A DNA stretch of 64,000 bases from Cellvibrio sp. KY-YJ-3 (GTDB lineage Bacteria; Pseudomonadota; Gammaproteobacteria; Pseudomonadales; Cellvibrionaceae), in NCBI RefSeq assembly GCF_008806955.1, contig NZ_CP031727.1:2680001-2744000 (forward strand), written 5' to 3'. A program made the position numbers and the translations under genes. Positions 25,580 to 34,855 of the stretch are shown piece after piece (positions within the stretch are counted from its first letter, which is position 1; the number at the start of each line of letters is the position of its first letter). Under the pieces are notes generated by a model. The model was not told where the DNA came from, made no database searches, and was given only the letters and a program-made list of their open reading frames with translations.

Positions 25580-26659
25580 ATGATTAAGCAAAATATTCCC
25601 TTGCCCAAATCCAAAATTAATCCACATGGTCTGATTGTAGGGCAGGACGATTTTCAATATCGCGTTAACAGTCACTGGGGGTTGCTTGATGCGCAAAAAA
25701 CGCCGGTAGAAAATTGTCATGGCTTGGCGATGGATTCACAGGGGCGCATAGTGATGGTGACCGATCATCCGCGCAATAACGTGATTGTGTATAGCAAGGA
25801 TGGCAAATTGCTCGATGCCTGGGGCACGCAATTTCCGGGAGCACATGCGCTGCGCATTGTTAATGAAAACGGTGAAGATGTTATTTATTTGGTGGATAGT
25901 GGCTGGGTGCTGAATCGCAATTGGGATGGCAAATCTACCGATGATTGGGCATCACCCTACAATAAAGTGATTGCGCAAAGTGGCTTCATCGCCAAGCTCA
26001 CCTTGGATGGGCGTTTGATTTATACCATTGGTCATCCACAAACCATTGGGGTCTATCGCCCGGATCAACCTTTTCGCCCGACCGACATAGCGGTGGCGCC
26101 CAATGGCGACCTCTATGTTACCGATGGCTACGGCTCGGATTATCTACTGCAGTACGACGCCAACGGGCGTTACATTCGTCACTGGGGTGGCGGCGATAAC
26201 GCCAACCCTGCACACAATTTAAAAAACACCCACGGCATAGAAGTGGATTTACGCAATCCGCAAGATCCGCATTTGATGGTGAGCTCACGCGCAGAGCGAG
26301 CATTAAAATTATTTGAACTCAATGGCGATTATCGCGGAGCAATCGATGTGGCTGGAGCTTACATTGGTGGGCCGGTGTTTAGCGGCGATCATTTTTTTGC
26401 CCCGGTATGTTGGTCGCACATTGATGGAAAAAATGCCGACGATTCAGGTTTTATTAGTGTGTTTGATCGCGACAATCGTGTCGTCGCTAATCTTGGTGGT
26501 ACTCAGCCTGAATATCGCAATGGTGTTTTGCAGCCTATGCGCAGCACTTGGGATGTATTCAACCACTGTCACGCACTATGTGTGGATGAAGATGAAAACT
26601 TGTATGTGGGTCAGTGGCGAGCAAATCAAACCTATCCGTTTAAATTGGAGCGGTTGTAA
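25580..26659 (+). CDS. NHL-repeat beta-propeller protein, PAL-like
   Basis: 359 residues built of NHL/SMP-30-like blades (ENCHGLAMDSQGRIVMVTDH; RPTDIAVAPNGDLYVTDGYG; NLKNTHGIEVDLRNPQDP; CHALCVDEDENLYVGQWRAN). Its arrangement recalls six-bladed propellers such as peptidyl-alpha-hydroxyglycine lyase (PAL). Histidines repeated at matching blade positions could bind metal. No signal peptide is seen from ATG 25580, which is chosen because the longer frame runs through the upstream terminator. It follows the PhyH-type dioxygenase directly, suggesting a shared pathway. Substrate unknown. Confidence 0.75.
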   Translation: MIKQNIPLPKSKINPHGLIVGQDDFQYRVNSHWGLLDAQKTPVENCHGLAMDSQGRIVMVTDHPRNNVIVYSKDGKLLDAWGTQFPGAHALRIVNENGEDVIYLVDSGWVLNRNWDGKSTDDWASPYNKVIAQSGFIAKLTLDGRLIYTIGHPQTIGVYRPDQPFRPTDIAVAPNGDLYVTDGYGSDYLLQYDANGRYIRHWGGGDNANPAHNLKNTHGIEVDLRNPQDPHLMVSSRAERALKLFELNGDYRGAIDVAGAYIGGPVFSGDHFFAPVCWSHIDGKNADDSGFISVFDRDNRVVANLGGTQPEYRNGVLQPMRSTWDVFNHCHALCVDEDENLYVGQWRANQTYPFKLERL

Positions 26660-26832
26660 GCGCTATTAGCTTCATTATTGGGTGTTATTCCATTTTATAT
26701 ATTTTTCGAACTTGGAATGAACAATATAAAATTTCAATAAATTACTATTCAGGTATATTCTGTAAGGGTAAAAAGTTAATGTGTATTCATAAGAGTTATA
26801 GATGATCTAAATATCAAAAAGGTCAATTGTTA

Positions 26833-27717
26833 ATGATGCGTAAAATTAAAATAATAAAGCATGCTTTAGTGGCTATTTTCTTATGTAATAGTTATATCTG
26901 TACTGCCTGCAGTTTAACCGCAACAATTCCATTAATTGAATCAGAGAAGGATCAGCTTATCTCTGATCTTTTGGCTTTATCTTTATCAAAAACGGGGGTT
27001 AAGGTTTGTTTAAATCAGTTAGATCAAGTTATTACTGATGCGAGAAAGTCTCGCCGCGTAGAAAAGGGAACCTTAAGTCTAAAATGGTCATCTGCCTCTA
27101 ATCCTTTGGAGAAAAATCTTCGTCCGATAAAAATTCCTATTTTTAAAGGGTTGCTGGGGTATCGTATTTTTGTGATTCGTAAGGGCGATCAAAATCGATT
27201 TAACGATATAAAAACACTTGAAGATTTGCGTAAGTTAACGGCGGGGCAGGGTTATTTTTGGGGCGATACAAAAATACTGCAAACCGCTGGAATTCCGGTT
27301 GTTACCGCAGCACAAGGGCGGAACCTATGGTCTATGTTGGCCAGTCACCGTTTTGATTATATGTCCTTGGCGGTGCATGAACCTTGGCTGGATCTTGAGC
27401 ATCGCGCCGAGCTTCAGCTTGAGGTAGAAAAAACCCTGCTATTGGTTTACCCGTCAGCACTGTTTTTTTATGTGTCGCCAGATAATAAAGTGCTTTACGA
27501 TTTGATTTTGTCCGGTATGGAAATTGCGATTAACGATGGCAGTTATGATCGCTTGTTCTATCAGTCCGGAATGATTCAGGCTGTAGTTGAGCACGCCAAC
27601 CTTTCTGCGCGTAAGGTTATCTATATTAATAACCCTTTAATAAATATGGATGTTCTTCCGGCCGATCCTAAATATTGGTTCTCTTTGCCATTACTGAATT
27701 TTATTCCTGCACAATAA
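26833..27717 (+). CDS. Orphan periplasmic substrate-binding-like protein 1
   Basis: 294 residues with an N-terminal secretion signal (HALVAIFLCNSYICTACS; a lipoprotein-like Cys-rich end). The body resembles type-2 periplasmic binding proteins (GYRIFVIRKGDQNRFNDIKT, LEDLRKLTAGQGYFWGDT). It is paralogous to the protein at 34856-35725 (same order: GYRI, LEEL/LEDL-KKLT, NPLI). No ABC permease or ATPase is nearby, so a transport role is doubtful; sensing or delivery to the TonB receptor is possible. ATG 26833 is used rather than the in-frame TTG at 26827. A degenerate operator-like sequence overlaps the start. Confidence 0.7.
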   Translation: MMRKIKIIKHALVAIFLCNSYICTACSLTATIPLIESEKDQLISDLLALSLSKTGVKVCLNQLDQVITDARKSRRVEKGTLSLKWSSASNPLEKNLRPIKIPIFKGLLGYRIFVIRKGDQNRFNDIKTLEDLRKLTAGQGYFWGDTKILQTAGIPVVTAAQGRNLWSMLASHRFDYMSLAVHEPWLDLEHRAELQLEVEKTLLLVYPSALFFYVSPDNKVLYDLILSGMEIAINDGSYDRLFYQSGMIQAVVEHANLSARKVIYINNPLINMDVLPADPKYWFSLPLLNFIPAQ

Positions 27718-27724
27718 TATCGCC

Positions 27725-28462
27725 CTACGCCAGTGGGGTAATGAGGTTGCTTTTCCAGGAAATCAATTTTTCTAAATGTGTAGCTGAGCTAAGTAATAAA
27801 TAGCAAAGATTCAAATAGCCTTTTTTATGGCACTCTTCAAGTGCTGCACTACTGAGTTGTTGCAGGGCATTTTCGTCTATACCATAAAAACCTTCCAAGG
27901 CTGATTGTGCGCCGTTGTTGAGTGTTATATCCAAAGTAATAGGCATTAATAACTTATGTTGATGCAGTCCTTGTAAGGCGATGCGCGATAATTGTGCGCC
28001 GCTCATAAGCTGTGTAATCATTTTTTGGATTCGCAGGAGGTAGGTGGATGGATTTCCATTATGGTCGAATATCGCTTCTGCTTTCTCATGAGCAATATTT
28101 TCCAGCAGGTCACTGGATTCATTAATGGCTATTTGGCCTGTGGCTTTTGGGTTGTTTTCAGAAAATATCACCTGAAATGGATGCCTTAATAGATCCATAG
28201 GTATAAAGCGTGCGTTCCATTGCCCATTTTGTAAATACAAATTTTCGCCGGTTTCAAAACCCAGAATGGCATTTAGTTGAAATTGCCCCGTAATACTATT
28301 TTTATTAATGAATATGGGATATTCGTGTACCAAATTTGAGAGTTCATTAATATTAATGTAAACACGATTAACTTGATGGTGGGTGCTATTTAATTTGGTG
28401 GTGTTTACACCTAGCTTATTGTGCTTAACGGGATCTAGTAAAACAATGTTTCCAGTGTTCAT
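27725..28462 (-). CDS. SapC-family protein
   Basis: 245 residues matching the SapC family: EYPIFINKN, TGQFQLNAILGFETGENLYL, and the W-x-ARFIPMDLLRHPF block. In proteobacteria this family is regularly found beside TonB-dependent receptors and a flavin-dependent tryptophan-halogenase-like protein in carbohydrate loci; its biochemical role is unknown. It lies 20 bases downstream of the halogenase gene on the same strand, so they form an operon. It converges tightly with the binding-protein gene (7-base gap). Confidence 0.85.
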   Translation of the reverse strand: MNTGNIVLLDPVKHNKLGVNTTKLNSTHHQVNRVYININELSNLVHEYPIFINKNSITGQFQLNAILGFETGENLYLQNGQWNARFIPMDLLRHPFQVIFSENNPKATGQIAINESSDLLENIAHEKAEAIFDHNGNPSTYLLRIQKMITQLMSGAQLSRIALQGLHQHKLLMPITLDITLNNGAQSALEGFYGIDENALQQLSSAALEECHKKGYLNLCYLLLSSATHLEKLISWKSNLITPLA

Positions 28463-28482
28463 GAAATTTTCCTCATAAAACC

Positions 28483-30039
28483 TTAGATGCTGCTAAGGCC
28501 GTATAGATTAATTTTTTGTAGTAGTTCGCGCTGTGTCGGCAAAATGTCCAGTAATTGTCTGGTAATCATATTATTTTGCATTACCAGTTCGGTCGCCATT
28601 TTTTGTGTTTCCAAGGGCGTGCTGAAAGCGAGGTTGGTTTTAAATCCCATACCATATAAAACATATTGATAACTTAGTGCATGGAATATTTCACCGGTGC
28701 GGTCAAAGTCATAGTGTTGAGGCGAGGTGTTTTGCCAGAGTAAAAGGCGCTCACTTAAATCTTGTGGAACGGTGCTTGGTTGGCGATTGTCTTGCCAAAA
28801 AGGCGAGTCATTTCGTTGGCTTAAAAGATAGTGCAGTTTGAGAAAATCTACTGCTCGCTCCCATCTATAACTAAATCGCTCATTAAACCGTTTGGCAATA
28901 ATGGGTATGGCGGACGTGGTCTTGGGTAGCTGTTCGGCAATCATTAATGCCGAGAGTTCAACCATTACCAATGCCGAGGCTTCCAAGGGTTCCAAAAAAC
29001 CAGCAGAAAGGCCTACTGCCACACAATTATGTTTCCAGAATTCTTTGCGATAACCAGAGTTAAAATGAATTTCTCGTATGCTGATTTGCGAGCTATCACC
29101 GCCAGTTTCATGAATGTAGTCAATTAATTGTTGCGTGGCATGATCGATGGATTGATATTCCTTGGCGAATACATGCCCCACACCGCGACGAGTGGGTAGG
29201 CCTATATCCCAAATCCAGCCAGCTGTCTGCGCACTCGAAAGAGTGGCAGATGCTATAGGGCTATCCTCATAGGGGTAAGCAATTTGTGTGGCGAGTGCGC
29301 AGTTGGTAAATAAAGTGTCGCTTATTGAAATTTTTTCAACGCCTAATGTTTCTCCCAATAGCATTGCTGTAAAACCTGTGCAGTCAACAAATAAATCACC
29401 AGTAATTATGCCTGCACGGTCTGTTATTAGTGATTGAATGTGTCCATTTTCTTGCTGCGTAATTTCTGTCACCTCGGCAAGAATATGATGTACGTGAAGG
29501 TTGGTTAGGCAGTGCTTTCGTAAAAATTCTGCGAAGCGGCCAGCATTTAAATGGTAGCCATAATTAACGATGGCATCATATTCAGCCGTGGTAATCGTCT
29601 TGGGCGCCAAACTTGCTTCGCATATGGCTTCTTGCGGATGAAATGCGGTTGAGAATGACATAGGGTCATTGGTATTCAACCAATGTTCTGCCAGATTAAT
29701 GCTGGATTGACCTTGCGGGACGGAAAAAGGGTGATAGTAAAAATCTTTTTCTGAACCATCTTTCCAGCGTAAAAATTTTGATCCTTGCTTAAACGCAACA
29801 TCGCACTCACGAATAAAGGCGGTTTCGGATACACCTATTTTTTTTAAGGTTGCGCGCATGGTAGGCCAAGTGCCTTCACCTACACCAATAATAGGTATTG
29901 ATGGTGATTCACAGAGCGTAATCTGGAGTTCACCTTGTTTGATTTTGTGTTGATGCTCAGCAGCAATTATTCCTGCCGTTAGCCAGCCAGCAGTACCGCC
30001 ACCGACAATCACGACTGATTGAATGAGGTTGTTTGTCAT
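28483..30039 (-). CDS. Tryptophan-halogenase-family flavoprotein
   Basis: 518 residues of the flavin-dependent tryptophan halogenase family. FAD-binding GGGTAGWLTA lies at the start, the catalytic lysine equivalent is Lys84 (VAFKQGSKFLRWK), and a GFLEPLEAS motif is present. The halogenase signature WxWxIP reads WIWDIGLP, with Gly where Pro is expected, so chlorination is not assured. Such proteins accompany TonB receptors in sugar-utilisation loci of Xanthomonas, Caulobacter and relatives with unknown activity. It is transcribed with the SapC gene and divergently from galT across a strong operator. Confidence 0.88.
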   Translation of the reverse strand: MTNNLIQSVVIVGGGTAGWLTAGIIAAEHQHKIKQGELQITLCESPSIPIIGVGEGTWPTMRATLKKIGVSETAFIRECDVAFKQGSKFLRWKDGSEKDFYYHPFSVPQGQSSINLAEHWLNTNDPMSFSTAFHPQEAICEASLAPKTITTAEYDAIVNYGYHLNAGRFAEFLRKHCLTNLHVHHILAEVTEITQQENGHIQSLITDRAGIITGDLFVDCTGFTAMLLGETLGVEKISISDTLFTNCALATQIAYPYEDSPIASATLSSAQTAGWIWDIGLPTRRGVGHVFAKEYQSIDHATQQLIDYIHETGGDSSQISIREIHFNSGYRKEFWKHNCVAVGLSAGFLEPLEASALVMVELSALMIAEQLPKTTSAIPIIAKRFNERFSYRWERAVDFLKLHYLLSQRNDSPFWQDNRQPSTVPQDLSERLLLWQNTSPQHYDFDRTGEIFHALSYQYVLYGMGFKTNLAFSTPLETQKMATELVMQNNMITRQLLDILPTQRELLQKINLYGLSSI

Positions 30040-30173
30040 TAATCATCCTTTTGGCAGGTTGCGCAGACAAGCATGATGGTCTTCATAGAGCAGCCTTGGT
30101 AGCGTGCGAAAAACAGGTTGGTAAAAATATGTGATTTATCGGTTTATTGTAGGTGCATATTCCATCTTAATGG

Positions 30174-30190
30174 TGTAAATTGTTAACAAT
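30174..30190. promoter_or_regulatory. TGTTAACA-type operator between halogenase and galT
   Basis: GTGTAAATTGTTAACAA plus T contains the perfect 12-base palindrome (30179-30190) and lies between the divergent halogenase/SapC and galT operons, so one bound protein could control both. Confidence 0.7.
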
Positions 30191-30268
30191 AGGCAATTTC
30201 AATAAATTGTAGCACGTCTACATGATGGCGCCAGTTAACACGATAATCAGCATTAGTTGGATAGGTAT

Positions 30269-31321
30269 ATGAAACCAGTGTTTGTATTGAGTGATCATCC
30301 GCACCGTCGGTTTAATCCGCTGACGGGCGATTGGGTGTTGGTCTCACCTCATAGAGCCAAGCGCCCATGGCAGGGTCAAATTGAAGAGCTGGCGGCGGAT
30401 GATAAACCTGCCTATGACTCGTCTTGTTATTTATGCCCAGGCAATACCCGCATCAATGGTGCGGTGAATGACAATTATGTCGGCGCTTATGTGTTTACCA
30501 ATGACTTTGCGGCACTGGAGCCGGAAGATAGGGATTATCAAAGCAGTAGCGATTTGTTTTGTGCCGAGAGTGAGCGCGGCACCAGCCGTGTGATTTGTTA
30601 TTCCGAAAGCCACAATAAAACCCTGCCAGAAATGTCCCAGGCGGCAGTGACAGAGCTTATCGAGACCTGGTGCGATTTGTATCGCGAACTGGGTGAGAGT
30701 CATTCCTGGGTGCAGATTTTTGAAAATAAAGGCGCGATCAACGGCTGCTCTAACCCTCATCCTCATGGGCAAGTTTGGGCAACAGGTTCGGTGCCGACAT
30801 TGCCGCAACGGGAAGATGAAAAGCAGTTGGCTTATCAACATAAGCATCAACGCCCCATGCTGCTGGATTATGCGCAACAAGAGTTGGCCTTTAAAGAACG
30901 TATTGTGGTGCAAAATCAGGATTGGTTGGTGGTCGTGCCTTATTGGGCCAGCTGGCCATTTGAAACGCTGCTGTTACCGCTGCGCCATGTGCCTGATATG
31001 TTGAGCCTTTCTTTATTGGAGCGCGAATCACTGGCCGATATTTTGATTCAATTAACAACCCGTTACGACAATCTATTTAAAACCTCCTTTCCTTACAGCA
31101 TGGGGTGGCATTGCGCACCTTTTACTGCAGAAGATCATAGCCATTGGCAGTTGCATGCCCATTTTTATCCGCCGTTGTTGCGCTCGGCATCCATCAAAAA
31201 ATTCATGGTGGGTTACGAAATGCTGGGTGAAGTTCAACGCGATATTACTCCTGAACAAGCGGCGCAGTATCTGCGCGATCAATCCGCTATTCACTATAAA
31301 AATGCGGCATCTACAGATTAA
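30269..31321 (+). CDS. galT: Galactose-1-phosphate uridylyltransferase
   Basis: 350 residues, the usual GalT length. It exchanges UMP between UDP-glucose and galactose-1-phosphate in the Leloir pathway. Zinc ligands Cys53 and Cys56 (SSCYLCPGN) and the active-site NPHPHGQ, with nucleophile His166, are visible. ATG 30269 is chosen over an in-frame TTG at 30257 since the protein N-terminus then matches the family ([17 protein letters not shown]). First gene of galT-galK-dgoK-GH117, it feeds the D-galactose released from agar into central metabolism. Confidence 0.95.
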   Translation: MKPVFVLSDHPHRRFNPLTGDWVLVSPHRAKRPWQGQIEELAADDKPAYDSSCYLCPGNTRINGAVNDNYVGAYVFTNDFAALEPEDRDYQSSSDLFCAESERGTSRVICYSESHNKTLPEMSQAAVTELIETWCDLYRELGESHSWVQIFENKGAINGCSNPHPHGQVWATGSVPTLPQREDEKQLAYQHKHQRPMLLDYAQQELAFKERIVVQNQDWLVVVPYWASWPFETLLLPLRHVPDMLSLSLLERESLADILIQLTTRYDNLFKTSFPYSMGWHCAPFTAEDHSHWQLHAHFYPPLLRSASIKKFMVGYEMLGEVQRDITPEQAAQYLRDQSAIHYKNAASTD

Positions 31322-31334
31322 AAGGTAATTGGTT

Positions 31335-32492
31335 ATGAGTATGTTGGAAAATGTTATCCAGTGTTTTACCGAGCATTTTGATCAATTGCCGGATTTTGTT
31401 TCCAAAGCGCCGGGGCGGGTTAATTTGATTGGCGAGCACACAGACTATAACGATGGTTTTGTATTGCCAGCAGCGATTGATTTTTTCACTTTGGTTGCCA
31501 CCTCTGCGCGACAAGATAATTTAATTAAAGTGATCGCGCTGGATTACGCCGGGCAGACCGATGAGTTTGCACTGAACTCTCTCTATGAGGCTCATCCCAC
31601 CCAGATGTGGAGTAATTATGTCCGTGCCGTTGTACGCACACTGGTAGATCGCGGTTATCAGCTCAAGGGCTGTAATTTGGTGGTGTCGGGCAATGTCCCT
31701 CAAGGCGCTGGTTTAAGTTCTTCGGCATCTTTGGAAGTTGCCTTGGCACAGGCGCTTTTAACCGTTGCTGGCATTCAAATTCCGGCCACCGAATTGGCTT
31801 TAATTGGCCAGGCAGCGGAAAACAATTATGTCGGCTGTGCCTGCGGCATTATGGATCAACTGGTATCGGCTGGTGGTCAACAGGGCCATGCACTATTGAT
31901 CGATTGCCGCAGTTTGGAAACCACACCCATTCGTATGCCGTCTGAGTTGTCGATTGTGATTATCAACTCGGGTGTAAAAAGAGGCTTGGTCGACAGCGAA
32001 TATAATTTGCGTCGCGAGCAGTGTGCAGAAGCGGCGAAATTTTTTAATCAATCGGTTTTGCGCGATGTAACCAAAGAACAATTTTTTGCTGCTGCCGATC
32101 AATTACCAGAGCTGGTGCGCAAGCGCGCGCAACATGTGATTGAAGAGAATGAGCGAACCTTGAAAGCAGCTGAGGCATTGGCAACCAATAATGTCGCACT
32201 GTTAAGTCAGTTGATGGCGGAGAGCCATGTGTCAATGCGCGATTTGTTTGAGATCACCACCCCTGAAATTGATTATCTGGTGGCAGCGCTGGATAAAGAA
32301 TTGGGCAGTGATGGGGGTGTGCGTATGACCGGTGGCGGTTTTGGCGGTTGCATCGTCGCTTTAGTGCCACAACAAAAACTGTCCATAGTTGAGCCCATTC
32401 TGGCTGATTACCAATTAAAAACGGGTTTAATCGCCACGCCTTTTATCTGTACGCCAGAGCAGGGTGCTAGTTTGGTGGCCTTGGAAAGTTAA
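31335..32492 (+). CDS. galK: Galactokinase
   Basis: GHMP kinase of 385 residues that phosphorylates D-galactose at C1. Substrate motif PGRVNLIGEHTDYNDGFVLP lies at the N-terminus, the ATP loop is GAGLSSSASLEVALA, and the C-terminal motif is MTGGGFGGCIVAL. AAAGG nine bases upstream supports ATG 31335. It is 13 bases after galT and clearly cotranscribed. With galT and the separate galE it completes the Leloir pathway in this window. Confidence 0.96.
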   Translation: MSMLENVIQCFTEHFDQLPDFVSKAPGRVNLIGEHTDYNDGFVLPAAIDFFTLVATSARQDNLIKVIALDYAGQTDEFALNSLYEAHPTQMWSNYVRAVVRTLVDRGYQLKGCNLVVSGNVPQGAGLSSSASLEVALAQALLTVAGIQIPATELALIGQAAENNYVGCACGIMDQLVSAGGQQGHALLIDCRSLETTPIRMPSELSIVIINSGVKRGLVDSEYNLRREQCAEAAKFFNQSVLRDVTKEQFFAAADQLPELVRKRAQHVIEENERTLKAAEALATNNVALLSQLMAESHVSMRDLFEITTPEIDYLVAALDKELGSDGGVRMTGGGFGGCIVALVPQQKLSIVEPILADYQLKTGLIATPFICTPEQGASLVALES

Positions 32493-32533
32493 TATTCTCC
32501 TTGTGACTCTTTGTACCTGTTGAGGGCTATATC

Positions 32534-33463
32534 TTGGGTGAGATGATTGCCATTGATTGGGGCGGTACCAATTTTCGGCTACAGGTAGTGAATGCTGTAG
32601 GCGATATTGTGTATAGCATTACCCGGCCAATTGGCATTAACCAATCATCGCGCGCCGAGCTTGAGCAATGTTTACTTGATGCCATTATACAATTGCCTGC
32701 GCAGTATGCGAATGCACCGATTGTGATGAGCGGTGCAGTGGGTTCCAATATTGGATTGTATGAAACGCCTTATATTGAATGCCCGGTGAATCCTTATCAA
32801 TTGGTCGAGCATTTAATTAATATCCAAGTGAGCGACGTCAATGCTTTTATCGTGCCAGGAATTAAAACTCATGTGCGCGAAGGTTTGCCTGACGTCATGC
32901 GCGGTGAAGAAACCCAAATTCTGGGTTGGATGCAGCAGGCAAGTAGAGCTGAATTAAAAGAGGCACTCCTGTGTTTACCCGGAACCCACTCTAAATGGGT
33001 GCTAGTTAAACGAGGAGAAATTGTTGATTTTTACACCGCATTTTCGGGTGAGCTTTTTGGCAGTTTATGTGCGCATAGTTTGTTGGTGAGCGGCACACAA
33101 ATTCATGATGAAACCGCGTTTCTTCAAGGCGTTAAGGTCAATACGAGAGATACTTTTTTATTGAATTTAATGTTCAGTGCCCGCTCCAGAGTGTTAGCAG
33201 GGCTACATGAAAAAAATGTGAGTGCTGCGTACCTATCGGGGGTATTGATAGGCGCCGAAGTAAAAGCAGCAATGAAACTGTACGGGAAGAAAAAAAATAT
33301 ACATCTGATTGGTGCAGATCTTTTAGTGAATAGTTACACCACAGCGATACAAATTTACCAAGGGAAATCGATTAAACATCAAGGAGCATTGATGGCGGCA
33401 AAAGGGGCAAGGTTATTGGCTAATCGATTTTTAGTGAATCACTCGCTGGAGCGCCGCGCCTGA
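32534..33463 (+). CDS. dgoK: 2-dehydro-3-deoxygalactonokinase
   Basis: 309 residues, sugar-acid kinase of the DgoK family: phosphate loop IAIDWGGTNFRLQV, MRGEETQILG and the hallmark CLPGTHSKWVLV. It phosphorylates 2-keto-3-deoxy-galactonate for aldol cleavage to pyruvate and glyceraldehyde-3-phosphate. In agar degraders such acids come from 3,6-anhydro-L-galactose, so its place between galK and GH117 fits. TTG 32534 is a likely start because GAGGG sits nine bases before it; ATG 32543 is the alternative. The dehydrogenase, cycloisomerase and aldolase partners are not in this window. Confidence 0.88.
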   Translation: MGEMIAIDWGGTNFRLQVVNAVGDIVYSITRPIGINQSSRAELEQCLLDAIIQLPAQYANAPIVMSGAVGSNIGLYETPYIECPVNPYQLVEHLINIQVSDVNAFIVPGIKTHVREGLPDVMRGEETQILGWMQQASRAELKEALLCLPGTHSKWVLVKRGEIVDFYTAFSGELFGSLCAHSLLVSGTQIHDETAFLQGVKVNTRDTFLLNLMFSARSRVLAGLHEKNVSAAYLSGVLIGAEVKAAMKLYGKKKNIHLIGADLLVNSYTTAIQIYQGKSIKHQGALMAAKGARLLANRFLVNHSLERRA

Positions 33464-33552
33464 CAAAAATCGTATCTACTAAGCCGTATACCGAATAAAC
33501 GCTGTTTCTGATAAAAATAGTTCAAGTCATCATGTTAAAAAGTGAGTGAGAT

Positions 33553-34647
33553 ATGGGTGATCTTCCAGAAAAAAAATTAAGTAAAGCCAGTTTGCGCGCT
33601 ATTGAACGTGGCTACGATCAAAAAAATGCCGACTGGGTATTTGAGTTTGATGTAAAACCCTTGGGCGGTGATTTTGCCTACCAAGAGGGAGTGATTCGCC
33701 GTGACCCTTCAGCGGTTATCAGTGTCGATGGTGTTTATCATGTTTGGTACACCAAAGGTGAAGGTGAAACTATTGGTTTTGGTAGCAATAATCCTGAGGA
33801 TAAAGTGTTTCCCTGGGATAAAACTGAAGTGTGGCATGCAACCTCCAGCGATGGTTGGGATTGGAAAGAGCAGGGTGCGGCGATCGTAGCCGGTGCATCT
33901 GGCGCCTATGATGATCGCGCGGTATTTACGCCTGAGGTTCTTGCCCATGAAGGTCGCTATTATTTGGTTTATCAAACTGTCCAAGCGCCTTATTTAAATC
34001 GCACCAAAGAATGCATTGCACTCGCCAGTGCAGACTCGCCTTATGGCCCTTGGGTTAAAAGTCCAGCTCCCATTTTAACGCCAGCCGATAATGGTGTCTG
34101 GGATGGTGATGAAGACAACCGCTTTCATTGCAAAATTCGCGGCGATTTTGATAGCCATAAAGTGCATGACCCATGTTTGATGTTTTATCAAAATAAATTT
34201 TATCTTTATTACAAAGGTGAAATTATGGGGGAGCGTATGAACTTTGGTGGACGTGAAATAAAACACGGGGTTGCCATTGCCGATAAAATTGAAGGGCCTT
34301 ATGTGAAATCGGAATTTAATCCGATCACCAACAGTGGGCATGAGGTTGTTGTGTGGCATGTGAATGGTGGAATTGCCAGTTTGTTGACTACCGATGGGCC
34401 AGAAAAAAATACCTGCCAATGGTCACCGGATGGTATTAACTTTGACATCATGGCGCATATTAAAGGTGCACCAGAGGCGTTGGGTTTATATCGCGACCCC
34501 GCTGCGGACACTCAAGACCCTATGGCTGGATTGGCGTGGGGGCTGTGTCACAAGTATGATTCTTCATGGAACTGGAATTATATTTGCCGTTTTAAAACCC
34601 GTCGGCAGATATTGGATCCTGGCACCTTTCAGAATGTAGCATCCTGA
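33553..34647 (+). CDS. GH117 alpha-1,3-neoagarobiose hydrolase
   Basis: 364 residues, no signal peptide, cytoplasmic. GH117 five-bladed propeller enzymes split neoagarobiose and short neoagarooligosaccharides into 3,6-anhydro-L-galactose and D-galactose or the shorter chain. Family residues are in place: Asp51 in RRDPSAV, Asp206 in VHDPCLMF, His263 and Glu264 in NSGHEVVVW. The N-terminal helix used for dimer swapping in GH117 ([12 protein letters not shown]) is present. Last gene of the gal operon, followed by a strong terminator. From memory, its length equals that of the published Cellvibrio sp. KY-GH-1 enzyme; unverified. Confidence 0.93.
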   Translation: MGDLPEKKLSKASLRAIERGYDQKNADWVFEFDVKPLGGDFAYQEGVIRRDPSAVISVDGVYHVWYTKGEGETIGFGSNNPEDKVFPWDKTEVWHATSSDGWDWKEQGAAIVAGASGAYDDRAVFTPEVLAHEGRYYLVYQTVQAPYLNRTKECIALASADSPYGPWVKSPAPILTPADNGVWDGDEDNRFHCKIRGDFDSHKVHDPCLMFYQNKFYLYYKGEIMGERMNFGGREIKHGVAIADKIEGPYVKSEFNPITNSGHEVVVWHVNGGIASLLTTDGPEKNTCQWSPDGINFDIMAHIKGAPEALGLYRDPAADTQDPMAGLAWGLCHKYDSSWNWNYICRFKTRRQILDPGTFQNVAS

Positions 34648-34670
34648 TAATCTCCGCCTGATATTTTCGT

Positions 34671-34705
34671 AAGCGCTGCGATAGCTTGTTTCGCAGCGCT
34701 TTTTG
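34671..34705 (+). terminator. Terminator of the galT-galK-dgoK-GH117 operon
   Basis: An 11-bp stem AAGCGCTGCGA / TCGCAGCGCTT with a 9-base loop runs into T's. Confidence 0.9.
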
Positions 34706-34825
34706 TTTCTGCGCTTATTCCCGCCGTCCCTTTATCTTCCTATAAATTCGCGTAAACGTTCTTAATTTGCCGCAAAAACTTCTCGCTTATGGCATTGCAA
34801 TCTACCTGTATTGGCGCTAGCATTG

Positions 34826-34843
34826 TGTAAAATGTTAACAATT
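34826..34843 (+). promoter_or_regulatory. TGTTAACA-type operator before binding protein 2
   Basis: GTGTAAAATGTTAACAATT is identical over 18 bases to the adhesin-gene site and lies 12 bases before ATG 34856. A bound protein there would block the promoter or the start region. Confidence 0.68.
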
Positions 34844-34855
34844 AACAGGTGATGT

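Noticed and set aside
24725-26659. Cytochrome P450/ferredoxin demethylase as known for porphyran users
   Set aside because: No heme-Cys motif, ferredoxin or reductase gene is present anywhere in the window.
26825-26838. Further copy of the operator (AATTGTTAATGAT) at binding protein 1
   Set aside because: Only one half-site is good and it overlaps the start codon, so it may just reflect the start context.
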